From positions 1 through 8,615 of the forward strand of contig JANXDN010000009.1 in assembly GCA_025058005.1 (NCBI GenBank): a DNA stretch of 8,615 bases, written 5' to 3'. The notes beneath the pieces are model-generated. The model saw only the letters and a list, made by a program, of their open reading frames with translations, did no database searches and had not been told where the DNA came from. The stretch is from Candidatus Aenigmatarchaeota archaeon (GTDB lineage Archaea; Aenigmatarchaeota; Aenigmatarchaeia; CG10238-14). The position numbers were made by a program, and so were the translations under genes. Positions within the stretch are counted from its first letter, which is position 1, and each line of letters begins with the position of its first letter. Of this stretch, positions 1-6,232 are shown piece by piece.

Positions 1-367
1 TGTCTCCTAAAATTTTTGCTTTTCTAACAGTTCTTTCTCCAAGAAAATTTGTTATTATTACTTCGTCCCCCTCAACTTTGATTGTCATAGGAAAATGCGT
101 ATATACAGCTTTAAGTCTGTAAGTATACCCATCTTTTAATCCCTTAACCATATTTCTTACATGTGCTATCAAAGTTCCCATCATAGCCTTAATCTTCCTT
201 CTTTCTATTTCTGAAGAAACTATGAGTTTGTTATCTTCGACCTTCAGCTTGATAGAAGAAGGATAGTTTATTTGTTTCTCAATAAATCTACCTCCATACT
301 CTACTCTAAGCTTTTTACCATCTACTGTTACCTTAAACCCTTCTGGAATTTTGAACTCTCTTTCCAT
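1..367 (-). CDS. rpl6: Large-subunit ribosomal protein uL6, N-terminal part (runs off the left edge)
   Basis: uL6 binds 23S rRNA near the factor-binding (sarcin-ricin) region of the large subunit. I translated it from the ATG at 367-365; 122 codons are visible and the frame is still open at base 1. Visible family blocks are GTLIAHVRNM (about residues 64-73), HFPM (91-94) and NFLGER (107-112), which fit archaeal/eukaryotic uL6. The start lies 10 nt after the uS8 stop and is preceded by a GTGA Shine-Dalgarno with 5-nt spacing, so uS8 and uL6 form one transcript, as in the spc operon. The missing C-terminal third lies outside the window. Identification is secure. Confidence 0.96.
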   Translation of the reverse strand, partial: MEREFKIPEGFKVTVDGKKLRVEYGGRFIEKQINYPSSIKLKVEDNKLIVSSEIERRKIKAMMGTLIAHVRNMVKGLKDGYTYRLKAVYTHFPMTIKVEGDEVIITNFLGERTVRKAKILGD

Positions 368-377
368 TGTAATCACA

Positions 378-764
378 CTAATAAACATAAGCAATTAATC
401 TGCCCCCAATTTTTTTCTCTTTCGCCTCTTTATGCGTCATCAAGCCTTTATCAGTGCTTAAGATTATAATCCCAAAGTCTCTTGCTGGAAGAAATCTTTT
501 TTCCCATTTTTCAAATTGTGTATATTTAGTAGCATATCTTGGTTTTATGGAGTTACAGTTGTTAATTTTATTTTTTAACTCAATTCTAAATTTGCCTGAT
601 CTCCCATCGTCAATAAACTCAAACTTACCTATATAACCTTCTCTTTGCATTATAAAAAGTAATTCTTTAGCTAAATTAGACGCAGGAGCTATGCATTCTT
701 TTTTCCCCACCCTTTCAGCATTTTTTATTATCGATAATACATCTGAAATCAAGTCATGCCTCAT
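378..764 (-). CDS. rps8: Small-subunit ribosomal protein uS8
   Basis: uS8 is a primary 16S rRNA binder that organises the central domain of the small subunit. The 128-aa product carries [11 protein letters not shown] near the N-terminus, [17 protein letters not shown] in the middle, [13 protein letters not shown], and the C-terminal run ending GGRLIAYVY, all typical of archaeal uS8. I chose the ATG at 764 rather than the in-frame GTG at 773: that GTG is part of a GTGA Shine-Dalgarno lying 5 nt before the ATG, the same spacing seen at other genes here. The usual spc neighbours upstream (uL5, uS14) are missing; instead there is a promoter region divergent from the ThiI-like gene. uL6 follows in the same direction. 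Confidence 0.96.
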   Translation of the reverse strand: MRHDLISDVLSIIKNAERVGKKECIAPASNLAKELLFIMQREGYIGKFEFIDDGRSGKFRIELKNKINNCNSIKPRYATKYTQFEKWEKRFLPARDFGIIILSTDKGLMTHKEAKEKKIGGRLIAYVY

Positions 765-769
765 AGATA

Positions 770-773
770 TCAC
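770..773 (-). promoter_or_regulatory. GTGA ribosome binding site that fixes the uS8 start
   Basis: GTGA followed by 5 nt and then ATG (764). The GTG of this motif could be mistaken for a start three codons earlier; the spacing argues that it is the ribosome binding site instead. Confidence 0.65.
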
Positions 774-793
774 ATAAGATTATATAACCAAGC

Positions 794-802
794 TTTATTA
801 AA
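794..802 (-). promoter_or_regulatory. Probable TATA box for uS8-uL6
   Basis: On the minus strand this reads TTTAATAAA, centred 34 nt before the uS8 ATG, close to the distances seen for the uL3 and uL22 candidates (35 and 31 nt). An A/G-rich element (GGTTAAAAG) lies directly upstream, where a BRE would be. A second TATA-like element (TATAAAAG, minus strand, about 817-824) lies further upstream. Confidence 0.5.
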
Positions 803-803
803 C

Positions 804-837
804 TTTTAACCTTTTTCTTTTATATTTTAACCTTTTT
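804..837. repeat. 13-bp perfect direct repeat, 21-bp period, in the uS8/thiI divergent promoter
   Basis: TTTTAACCTTTTT occurs at 804-816 and again at 825-837. The copies are 21 bp apart, about two helical turns. Read on the minus strand, each copy (AAAAAGGTTAAAA) is followed by a TATA-like element, so this is either a duplicated BRE/TATA unit or a pair of operator half-sites flanking the thiI-side TATA. The AT-rich background weakens the case somewhat, but a 13-bp exact match within 77 bp is not expected by chance. Confidence 0.6.
818..828 (+). promoter_or_regulatory. Probable TATA box for the ThiI-like gene
   Basis: TTTTATATTTT is centred 28 nt before the ATG at 851. No Shine-Dalgarno precedes that ATG, so a leaderless or nearly leaderless transcript is inferred. 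Confidence 0.5.
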
Positions 838-850
838 AAAACTTTATTTA

Positions 851-1417
851 ATGGTAAAAGCGGTGGTTCTTTTAAGCGGTGGGATAGATAGTCCAGTAGC
901 CGCTTGGTTTATAAAAAGGTTGGGTGTAGAGTTAATAGCTTTGCATTTTTCTAACAGAAAGTTTACAGGGGATGAGCCTGAAAAAAAAGCTAGGAAGCTT
1001 GCTAAATTTTTGGGAATCAAAAAGTTTATATGCATAGATGCTAGTGATGTTTTCGAAAAGATAGCTACACTTTGCAATAGAAGATTTTATTTTGTTTTAA
1101 TGAAAAGGTATATGATGAGAGAGGCTGAAAAAATAGCTAAGAAGGAAGGTTGTAGTTTCATAGTCACAGGAGAAAGTATAGGGCAAGTATCAAGTCAAAC
1201 TTTGAGCAATTTAATAGCTATTACAAAAGCGGTGTCTATGCCAATAGTGAGACCCTTACTTACAATGGATAAACAAGAAATAGTTGATTTGGCTAAGAAA
1301 ATTGGGACATTTGAAATTTCGAAAGGTCCTGAAGTTTGCGATTTGCTCGGACCAAAACATCCTGTTACTAGAAGCAAACATGAGGAGTTGTTAAAGGAAG
1401 AAGAGTTGTTGAAATGA
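851..1417 (+). CDS. ThiI-type PP-loop tRNA sulfurtransferase domain, stand-alone (no THUMP)
   Basis: This 188-aa protein matches the C-terminal adenylating (AANH/PP-loop) domain of ThiI, which activates U8 of tRNA for 4-thiouridine formation and can also feed thiamine thiazole synthesis. Visible are the PP-loop SGGIDS (residues 9-14), the ThiI signature GESIGQVSSQTLSNL (107-121), RPLL followed by DKQEI (134-144), and a late cysteine C163 in EVCDLLGPKHPVT, at the position of the catalytic cysteine of the ThiI PP-loop domain. Full ThiI is about 380 aa or longer, with N-terminal ferredoxin-like and THUMP domains that grip tRNA; both are absent, as is a rhodanese domain. The gene starts cleanly at ATG 851 behind its own TATA box, so this is a short form and not an obvious truncation. 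It converges on tRNA-Gly. The family is secure; the exact substrate is not. Confidence 0.88.
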   Translation: MVKAVVLLSGGIDSPVAAWFIKRLGVELIALHFSNRKFTGDEPEKKARKLAKFLGIKKFICIDASDVFEKIATLCNRRFYFVLMKRYMMREAEKIAKKEGCSFIVTGESIGQVSSQTLSNLIAITKAVSMPIVRPLLTMDKQEIVDLAKKIGTFEISKGPEVCDLLGPKHPVTRSKHEELLKEEELLK

Positions 1418-1419
1418 AG

Positions 1420-1492
1420 TGCGCCAGGCGGGATTTGAACCCGCGCTATCGGCTTGGAAGGCCGGTGTCCTGCCAGGCTAGACTACTGGCGC
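1420..1492 (-). tRNA. tRNA-Gly (anticodon UCC)
   Basis: The minus strand folds into a full cloverleaf of 73 nt including the discriminator. The acceptor stem is GCGCCAG/CTGGCGC (7 bp), followed by T8, a 4-bp D-stem (GTCT with GGAC, including one T-G pair), the anticodon loop CTTCCAA giving anticodon UCC, a 4-nt variable loop, and T-arm GCGGG-TTCAAAT-CCCGC. The discriminator is A and CCA is not encoded. Four of five anticodon-stem pairs are good; the top pair (27-43) is C-A. No intron is seen. The 3' end lies 2 bp from the stop of the convergent ThiI-like gene. Confidence 0.96.
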
Positions 1493-1510
1493 ACACTTGA
1501 AATGATCTCT

Positions 1511-1520
1511 AAATATTATT
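1511..1520 (-). promoter_or_regulatory. Possible TATA box for tRNA-Gly
   Basis: The minus strand reads AATAATATTT about 19-28 nt before the tRNA 5' end. A second AT-rich element lies near 1528-1540. The spacing favours the nearer one, but the whole gap is AT-rich, so this is tentative. Confidence 0.3.
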
Positions 1521-1561
1521 TTAACAAAAATTTATATTGAAAATTTCTACTTAAACCTCTT

Positions 1562-2044
1562 TTAATTCTTATAACCTATTTTTCTCAAAAACTCCTTTCT
1601 CTCTTTTACATCTTCTTCTTTCTCAATCCCCTTAGGCTTTACGCCATCTACCACTCCTAATATACCTCTACCTTGCTCGGTTTCTACGACTATAACTTCT
1701 AGCGGATTAGCAGTAGCAGCATACAAGCTCACTACTTCATATACATCCTTTATTCTTTGCAACACATTTATAGGATAAGCATTTTTTATGAAGACAACAA
1801 AACTATGACCACAACCAATCTCAAAAGCAGTTTCTGCCGCATGTTTTTGCAATTCTTCATCATTTCCAGCAAATCTTACCAATGCTTTACCACTAGCTTC
1901 ACAAAAACCAACACCAAATTTGGCCTGAGGGACGGTGTTAACAATAGCTTCGTACAAGTCTTCGACTGTTTTTATGAAATGGCTTTGCCCTAGGATTACA
2001 TTACAACCCTCAGGTATTTTTACTTTAACAATTTCCATTTTCAT
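1562..2044 (-). CDS. Adenosine-specific kinase family protein (COG1839 / PF04008)
   Basis: The 160-aa product matches along its length the small archaeal/bacterial family annotated as adenosine-specific kinase, expected to make AMP from adenosine and ATP. Recognisable blocks are [15 protein letters not shown] (19-33), [11 protein letters not shown] (42-52), GCGHSFVV (77-84), ATANPLEV (110-117) and GILGVVDG (127-134). The family is unrelated to ribokinase-type adenosine kinases, and its biochemical role rests on few proteins, so the activity is inferred. The ATG at 2044 overlaps the upstream HIT stop (ATGA) and has GGGGTGA 7 nt before it; an ATG two codons later is possible but less well placed. 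It is the last gene of a three-gene operon. Confidence 0.9.
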   Translation of the reverse strand: MKMEIVKVKIPEGCNVILGQSHFIKTVEDLYEAIVNTVPQAKFGVGFCEASGKALVRFAGNDEELQKHAAETAFEIGCGHSFVVFIKNAYPINVLQRIKDVYEVVSLYAATANPLEVIVVETEQGRGILGVVDGVKPKGIEKEEDVKERKEFLRKIGYKN

Positions 2045-2478
2045 CTCACATTCACCCCTTTAAGAAATCTTGCAATCTTTCTATACGCTTGTTCAGCTTG
2101 CCCTTCAGCGTATTTACTTCTTGGCGGATTAAAATTCAAACCATCTTGTGGATATCTTGGTATTATGTGCACTTGAGGATCGTGAAATATGTTTTTGTTG
2201 GAATTTTTCCCCTCAAAAATCATCACATTAAAACTATCGGTATCCATCCCTTTAGTTACAGCTTCAGCCACTTTTTTAACCGTTTCGAAGAGCTGTATCC
2301 TATCCATGTCAGGCATTTTAAAAAAAGAGTCATAATGTTTTTTTGGAAACACTATCACATGGCCAGGTGTAACAGGGAAAATATCTAGTATTGCCAAGAA
2401 TTTTTGGTCTTCATAAACCTTGTATGAATGTATTTCCCCGGAAACAATCCCACAAAATATGCATTTTTCTTCTTCCAT
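2041..2478 (-). CDS. HIT-family protein with degenerate catalytic motif
   Basis: This 145-aa protein has the HIT fold: a CIFC zinc pair (C6, C9), the [19 protein letters not shown] strand-turn region (22-40), FPKKH (44-48), and the C-terminal IIPRY. Usual members hydrolyse or transfer nucleotidyl groups (Ap4A, AMP-NH2, AMP-lysine) through the middle His of HxHxH. Here the site reads [12 protein letters not shown] (98-109): only two histidines, H99 and H104, spaced five apart, with Pro-Gln where the catalytic His should be. I checked the DNA on this stretch and found no sign of a frameshift. It may be a non-catalytic binder or a variant enzyme. I chose ATG 2478, which overlaps the previous stop by 1 nt (TGATG) and has GAGGTG 5 nt upstream, rather than TTG 2481. 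The adenosine-kinase-like gene follows. Confidence 0.88.
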   Translation of the reverse strand: MEEEKCIFCGIVSGEIHSYKVYEDQKFLAILDIFPVTPGHVIVFPKKHYDSFFKMPDMDRIQLFETVKKVAEAVTKGMDTDSFNVMIFEGKNSNKNIFHDPQVHIIPRYPQDGLNFNPPRSKYAEGQAEQAYRKIARFLKGVNVR

Positions 2479-2981
2479 CAAGCCACCTCAAAATATCTTT
2501 TAATCCAACTTGTATCTTCCACTTCTTTAACCTCCTTTTTCTCCTCCTTCTTAGGCCGAGGAGTTTCCTCGATAATTTTTTTAGGTTTTTCTATATTTAC
2601 ACTTTTCAGTTTTTTCGCTATTTCGTCTAGCTCCGCGTCAGTAAGTTGTAAAGGTTTGTTTTCTATTAGAGGAATTTCCTTCTCATAAACAGGATATACT
2701 CTTATGTGAGCATGAGGCACTTGAGAAGGCAATACAGAAATAAAAACCGCAAGCGGTGTCAAAGCTTTGATAATTTTTTGTTGAACTATTAACGCGGTTT
2801 CAAAAGTTTCCTTAGCTATCTCCAAATTCTCTGTGAAATCTTCTAAATGTTTTTTTGGTATGACAAGACACATGCCTCTTGAGCGTGGTGTGATGTCGAG
2901 AAAAGCCAATGTTTCAGTATCTTCATAAACTATTCTACTGAAAATGCTTTTTCTTGCTATTGCACAAAAAATACAATCCAT
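2478..2981 (-). CDS. HIT-family nucleotide hydrolase/transferase with charged C-terminal tail
   Basis: This 167-aa protein starts with the HIT zinc pair CIFC (C3, C6), then YEDTETLAFLDITPRSRG (19-36) and IPKKH (41-45), and has the active-site segment VPHAHIRVYPVY (88-99). That gives HxHxR: the catalytic middle histidine (H92) is kept, while the third histidine is Arg. HIT proteins act on AMP-linked substrates in the cytoplasm; the true substrate is unknown. Residues about 131-156 are a Lys/Glu/Pro-rich, probably disordered linker ending in the compact tail DTSWIKRYFEVA, which could bind a partner. It is first in the HIT-HIT-adenosine kinase operon. No Shine-Dalgarno precedes ATG 2981 and a TATA-like element lies 26 nt upstream, so a leaderless transcript is likely. 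Confidence 0.88.
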   Translation of the reverse strand: MDCIFCAIARKSIFSRIVYEDTETLAFLDITPRSRGMCLVIPKKHLEDFTENLEIAKETFETALIVQQKIIKALTPLAVFISVLPSQVPHAHIRVYPVYEKEIPLIENKPLQLTDAELDEIAKKLKSVNIEKPKKIIEETPRPKKEEKKEVKEVEDTSWIKRYFEVA

Positions 2982-3002
2982 GAAACTTATTTATTTTTCA
3001 AC

Positions 3003-3011
3003 GCTTTAAAC
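3003..3011 (-). promoter_or_regulatory. Probable TATA box for the HIT-HIT-adenosine kinase operon
   Basis: The minus strand reads GTTTAAAGC, centred 26 nt before ATG 2981, fitting a leaderless start. The 85-bp gap is shared with the divergent S10 operon promoter. Confidence 0.45.
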
Positions 3012-3027
3012 ATTTGATACACAAAAA

Positions 3028-3036
3028 TTATAAATA
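3028..3036 (+). promoter_or_regulatory. Probable TATA box for the S10 ribosomal operon (uL3)
   Basis: TTATAAATA is preceded by an A-rich stretch (3022-3027) that could serve as a BRE. It is centred 35 nt before the uL3 ATG, predicting a short leader of about 10 nt that includes a GTGA at 3057-3060, 6 nt before the ATG. Confidence 0.6.
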
Positions 3037-3066
3037 TTCGTAATAAAATTTTGTGAGTGATTTGAT

Positions 3067-4050
3067 ATGCCAAAAACAAAAAGACCGAAAAGAGGATCTT
3101 TGGCTTTTTATCCAAGAAAAAGAGCTAAGAGAATTTATCCTTCTATTAGAGGAGGCTCTAACTCTGATAAGCTAAAGCCATTAGAATTTTCTGGCTATAA
3201 AGTTGGAATGCTGAGCTTGCTAGTAACAGATACAAGAAAAAATTCTCCTACAAAAGGGGAAAACATAGTTATCCCAGCTACGATAATAGAGTGCCCACCT
3301 TTAAAGGTAGTAGGCTTTAGGGCATATGTGCAAGATTATTATGGTCTCAAACCTTTTTTAGATGTAATAGATGAAAACCTCAAAAAAGATAGGTATATTG
3401 CGAGAAAAATAAAGATTGGTGAGACAAGGGTGCAAGAAAAATTGAAAAAAATTGAAGAAAATAAGGATAAAATAGTTGACGTCTCATTAATAGTTTCAAC
3501 TTCTCCTCATCTCACTGGAGTTAGAAAAAAAACACCTGAGATCTTTGAGATTGATTTAGGAGGTTCTAATGTGATAGACAAGATGAATTATGCCAAAGAA
3601 CTCTTAGGTAAAGAAATAAAAATCACTGATGTGTTTAGGGAAGGGGAATATTTGGATGTGGTCGCAATAACCAAAGGCAAGGGCACGCAGGGTGTGGTAA
3701 AAAGATTTGGTGTCAAAATACAATCGAGAAAGAATATGAAGCATCATAGACAGATAGGCAGCTTGGGTTCGCAATCTCCCGGTAGAGTTAGATGGACCGT
3801 GCCTAGGCAAGGTCAAATGGGGTTTTTCAGAAGGACGGAATATAACAAGAGATTGTTGAAAATAGGCTTGGATAGTAAGGAGATAAAAGCACCTGCTGGT
3901 TTTAAAAATTATGGAATAATAAAGTCAAGCTATATATTGGTTGAAGGGTCCGTGCCTGGTGCAAGAAAAAGGTTGGTAATGTTGCGACATGCCACTAGGG
4001 CAAAGACACCATTTTTACCTGTTGATATAAAAGAAATAATAATAAGGTGA
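3067..4050 (+). CDS. rpl3: Large-subunit ribosomal protein uL3
   Basis: uL3 binds the 3' end of 23S rRNA and reaches toward the peptidyl-transferase centre. The 327-aa length is normal for Archaea. The basic N-terminus GSLAFYPRKRA (10-20) is the archaeal/eukaryotic form. EIDLGG (161-166), KGKGTQGVVKRFGVK (204-218) and GQMGFFRRTEYNKR (249-262) are signature blocks; the last is the extended tip region. It is first in the operon, behind its own TATA box and a GTGA ribosome binding site. uL4 starts 5 nt after its stop. Confidence 0.98.
   Translation: MPKTKRPKRGSLAFYPRKRAKRIYPSIRGGSNSDKLKPLEFSGYKVGMLSLLVTDTRKNSPTKGENIVIPATIIECPPLKVVGFRAYVQDYYGLKPFLDVIDENLKKDRYIARKIKIGETRVQEKLKKIEENKDKIVDVSLIVSTSPHLTGVRKKTPEIFEIDLGGSNVIDKMNYAKELLGKEIKITDVFREGEYLDVVAITKGKGTQGVVKRFGVKIQSRKNMKHHRQIGSLGSQSPGRVRWTVPRQGQMGFFRRTEYNKRLLKIGLDSKEIKAPAGFKNYGIIKSSYILVEGSVPGARKRLVMLRHATRAKTPFLPVDIKEIIIR
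4045..4050 (+). promoter_or_regulatory. AGGTGA ribosome binding site that fixes the uL4 start
   Basis: AGGTGA ends 5 nt before ATG 4056 and includes the uL3 TGA stop. An in-frame GTG at 4047 lies inside this motif and is therefore not the likely start. Confidence 0.65.
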
Positions 4051-4055
4051 AAGAG

Positions 4056-4853
4056 ATGAAGACTAATGTTTATGGAGTGGACGGCAAGATAAAAAAACAA
4101 ATAGATTTACCAACTTTATTTTCTACACCGATAAGAGAAGATGTCATAAGAAGAGCTGTTTTAGCTTTACAAAGTCAAGAAAGACAGCCTTATGGCACGG
4201 ATGTTTTTGCCGGTTTGAGGACATCAGCTCATTATCATGGAAAAAGAAGAATGAGATATCAAATGATAAACAGAGGTATAGCACGTTTGCCTAGACTACA
4301 CAGAACTTCACCACAAATGGTATTTAGGGTTAGAAGGGTGCCACAGGCAGTGAAAGGTAGAAGGGCACATCCGCCAAAAGTCGAGAAGATATTTGCGCAA
4401 AAGATTAACAAAAAAGAGTTAGTTTTAGCTTTAAAATCTGCAATTTCAGCTTCTTGTGATATGGAGCTTGTAAAAAAGAGGGGTCATAAAGTGGATGGAA
4501 TAAAGTTACCAATAGTTTTTGAGGACGACGTTCAAAAAATCAAAAAAACAAAAGAATTTGAAGAGTTACTAAAAAAAATAGGTCTACAACAAGAGCTTGA
4601 GAGATGCAAGAAAAAAACACAAAGGCCAGGTAAAGGTAAGATGAGAGGAAGAAGATATAAAGTTAAAAAAGGTCCTTTGTTAGTTGTGGCAGAAGATAAC
4701 GGCATATTAAAAGCAGCGAGAAACTTGCCAGGTGTTGATGCGGTTTTGTTAAAAGATTTAACAGTAAATCATTTGGCTCCCGGTTCGCATATAGGAAGAA
4801 TAACTTTATGGAGTTTGTCTGCAATTAAAGCTTTGGAGGAGAAGGTGAAATGA
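4056..4853 (+). CDS. rpl4: Large-subunit ribosomal protein uL4
   Basis: uL4 has a globular domain on the ribosome surface and a long loop that helps form the narrowest part of the peptide exit tunnel. The 265-aa product shows VYGVDG (5-10), [19 protein letters not shown] (17-35), AGLRTSA (52-58), [14 protein letters not shown] (95-108) and KINKKE (116-121), all archaeal/eukaryotic uL4 features. Between residues 59 and 94 the usual short Trp-Gly-x-Gly-Arg-Gly loop is replaced by a longer basic segment containing HYHGKRRMR and [11 protein letters not shown], which may be lineage-specific. I chose ATG 4056 over GTG 4047 because of AGGTGA spacing. It overlaps uL23 by 4 nt (ATGA), giving translational coupling. 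Confidence 0.97.
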   Translation: MKTNVYGVDGKIKKQIDLPTLFSTPIREDVIRRAVLALQSQERQPYGTDVFAGLRTSAHYHGKRRMRYQMINRGIARLPRLHRTSPQMVFRVRRVPQAVKGRRAHPPKVEKIFAQKINKKELVLALKSAISASCDMELVKKRGHKVDGIKLPIVFEDDVQKIKKTKEFEELLKKIGLQQELERCKKKTQRPGKGKMRGRRYKVKKGPLLVVAEDNGILKAARNLPGVDAVLLKDLTVNHLAPGSHIGRITLWSLSAIKALEEKVK

Positions 4854-5107
4854 ATCCCTTTGATGTATTAAAGCATCCTTTAGTGACAGAAAAAAATGTT
4901 GAAATGGTAAAGCAAAACAAAATAGTGTTTATAGTGGATAGAAAATCTACAAAACAACAAATAAAAAAAGCATTCGAGGAAATGTTTAATGTAAAAGTAG
5001 AAAAAGTAAATACACTCATTACAAGGGAGGGAAAGAAGAAGGCAATTATTAAGCTGAAAAAAGAATATTCTGCTTCAGATATAGCAGTAAGATTGGGAAT
5101 GATGTGA
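4850..5107 (+). CDS. rpl23: Large-subunit ribosomal protein uL23
   Basis: uL23 sits at the polypeptide tunnel exit and is the docking site for SRP and nascent-chain factors. The 85-aa product has the standard archaeal length and pattern: HPLVTEK (9-15) near the N-terminus, [20 protein letters not shown] in the centre, and [21 protein letters not shown] at the end. ATG 4850 overlaps the uL4 stop (ATGA); GGAGG lies about 10 nt upstream within uL4. No expansion-type N-terminal extension is present. Confidence 0.97.
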   Translation: MNPFDVLKHPLVTEKNVEMVKQNKIVFIVDRKSTKQQIKKAFEEMFNVKVEKVNTLITREGKKKAIIKLKKEYSASDIAVRLGMM

Positions 5108-5117
5108 GGTTGATAAT

Positions 5118-5819
5118 ATGGGAAAGCGAATAAAGGCTAGAGCGCGGGGAAAGGGTGGACCAAGATACAAAGCACCATCTCATAAATGGGCAGGAAAAGT
5201 TGAATATTATTTTTCCAAGAACATTTCTCACGGCATTGTAAAAGATATTATTCATGACGCGGGTAGAAATTCGCCTTTAAGTGTTGTAGAGTTTCCTGAC
5301 AAGACTGTAAAGTTGCATATCGCTGTAGACGGAATAAAAGTTGGCGATAAAATACATTATTGGGAAAATTTAAGCTTAGGTAGCGTTTTACCTTTATCGA
5401 AAATTCCTGAAGGCATGAAGATATGTTGCATAGAAACATATCCTGGCTCTGGTCCAAAACTTTGTCGCAGTTCAGGCACGTTTGCAACTATTATAGGCAA
5501 AGTAAAAGACAAAGTGAGAATAATGTTTTCTAATGGTAAAATAAAAGAAATTAATGAAGATTGTTTGGCAACAATAGGTGTTCCTGCTGGTTGGGGCAGG
5601 TTGTCAAAACCATTTGTAAAAGCAGGGCAAGTCCATTACAAATCTCTTGTAAGAGGTAAAATTTGGCCGGTTGTTAAAGGAGTTTCTATGAATGCTGTTG
5701 ACCATCCGTTCGGCGGTAAGACAAAACCGGGTATACCTAAAAGTGTTTCAAGACATGCACCTCCGGGCAGAAAGGTTGGTGCGATTTCCCCAAAAAGAAT
5801 GGGTAGGAGAAAGAAATAA
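5118..5819 (+). CDS. rpl2: Large-subunit ribosomal protein uL2
   Basis: uL2 binds 23S rRNA domain IV, is needed for subunit joining, and lies close to the peptidyl-transferase centre. The 233-aa product has the archaeal N-terminus (MGKRIKARARGKGG), IETYPGSGPKLCRSSGTF (105-122) in the OB-like domain, and the highly conserved C-terminal region from GWGRLSKP (158-165) through RGKIWPVVKGVSMNAVDHPFGG (179-200). Ending in GAISPKRMGRRKK, it is slightly shorter than many archaeal homologues of about 240 aa. HPF, rather than bacterial HPH, is normal for Archaea and eukaryotes. A GAGGT motif lies 7 nt upstream of ATG 5118, after the uL23 stop. Confidence 0.98.
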   Translation: MGKRIKARARGKGGPRYKAPSHKWAGKVEYYFSKNISHGIVKDIIHDAGRNSPLSVVEFPDKTVKLHIAVDGIKVGDKIHYWENLSLGSVLPLSKIPEGMKICCIETYPGSGPKLCRSSGTFATIIGKVKDKVRIMFSNGKIKEINEDCLATIGVPAGWGRLSKPFVKAGQVHYKSLVRGKIWPVVKGVSMNAVDHPFGGKTKPGIPKSVSRHAPPGRKVGAISPKRMGRRKK

Positions 5820-5836
5820 AATTGTAAATGAAGATA

Positions 5837-5840
5837 GTGA
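5837..5840 (+). promoter_or_regulatory. GTGA ribosome binding site that fixes the uS19 start
   Basis: GTGA lies 5 nt before ATG 5846. It falls downstream of an earlier in-frame ATG (5828), so it selects the shorter, family-typical N-terminus. Confidence 0.65.
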
Positions 5841-5845
5841 TAATT

Positions 5846-6229
5846 ATGGCACGACAATTTTTATACAAGGGAAAAACACTTGAAGAATTGCAAAAGATGA
5901 GTATAGAAGAGTTTGCAAAATTAACCACAAGTAGAGTTAGAAGAACTTTGTTGAGAGGTTTGAGTGAAAGACAGAAAAAATTGTTGATAGATTTGAAAAA
6001 ATATCCTGAAAAGTTTCATAGGACGCATGAGAGAGATATGATAGTTTTGCCTGAAATGGTTGGGAAAAGGATAGGAGTGCATAACGGCAAGGAGTTTGTT
6101 CCTGTGATAATTACTGAACAAATGATAGGTCATCGTTTGGGAGAGTTTGCTCTAACACGACAAAGAGTCAAACACTCTGGTCCGGGTGTGGGTGCTACTA
6201 GAGGAAGCAAGCATGTGCCTTTGAAATAA
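5846..6229 (+). CDS. rps19: Small-subunit ribosomal protein uS19
   Basis: uS19 is in the small-subunit head and contacts the A-site tRNA region and intersubunit bridges. The 127-aa product starts [15 protein letters not shown], has [18 protein letters not shown] (30-47), the conserved centre [19 protein letters not shown] (69-87), and [11 protein letters not shown] (95-105) ending in the archaeal [12 protein letters not shown] segment. Length and both ends match archaeal uS19. ATG 5846 is preferred over ATG 5828 because of the GTGA placement. In most archaea uL22 follows at once; here the next gene on this strand is 769 bp away, and an antisense gene ends only 3 bp after the uS19 stop. Confidence 0.97.
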   Translation: MARQFLYKGKTLEELQKMSIEEFAKLTTSRVRRTLLRGLSERQKKLLIDLKKYPEKFHRTHERDMIVLPEMVGKRIGVHNGKEFVPVIITEQMIGHRLGEFALTRQRVKHSGPGVGATRGSKHVPLK

Positions 6230-6232
6230 GTG

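Noticed and set aside
1420..1492. tRNA-Gly as an attachment site for an integrated element.
   Set aside because: No integrase, no repeat of the tRNA 3' end elsewhere in the window, and the neighbours are ordinary chromosomal genes.
2089..2388. Plus-strand open frame of 99 codons across the second HIT gene.
   Set aside because: It is the shadow of a clear HIT protein, with no ribosome binding site, family motif or plausible composition.
4825..5255. Minus-strand open frames over uL23 and the start of uL2.
   Set aside because: Antisense shadows, Phe/Ser/Leu-rich, overlapping essential genes, with no start context.
5248..5487. Minus-strand open frame of 79 codons inside uL2.
   Set aside because: Antisense shadow of a universally conserved gene; Leu/Cys-rich product without recognisable pattern.
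5700..5718. uL2 has HPF where bacterial uL2 has the conserved HPH.
   Set aside because: Archaeal and eukaryotic uL2 normally carry HPFGG here, so no key residue is lost.
5828..5845. Upstream in-frame ATG giving uS19 six extra residues.
   Set aside because: The GTGA site lies downstream of it, and family members begin near MARQF.
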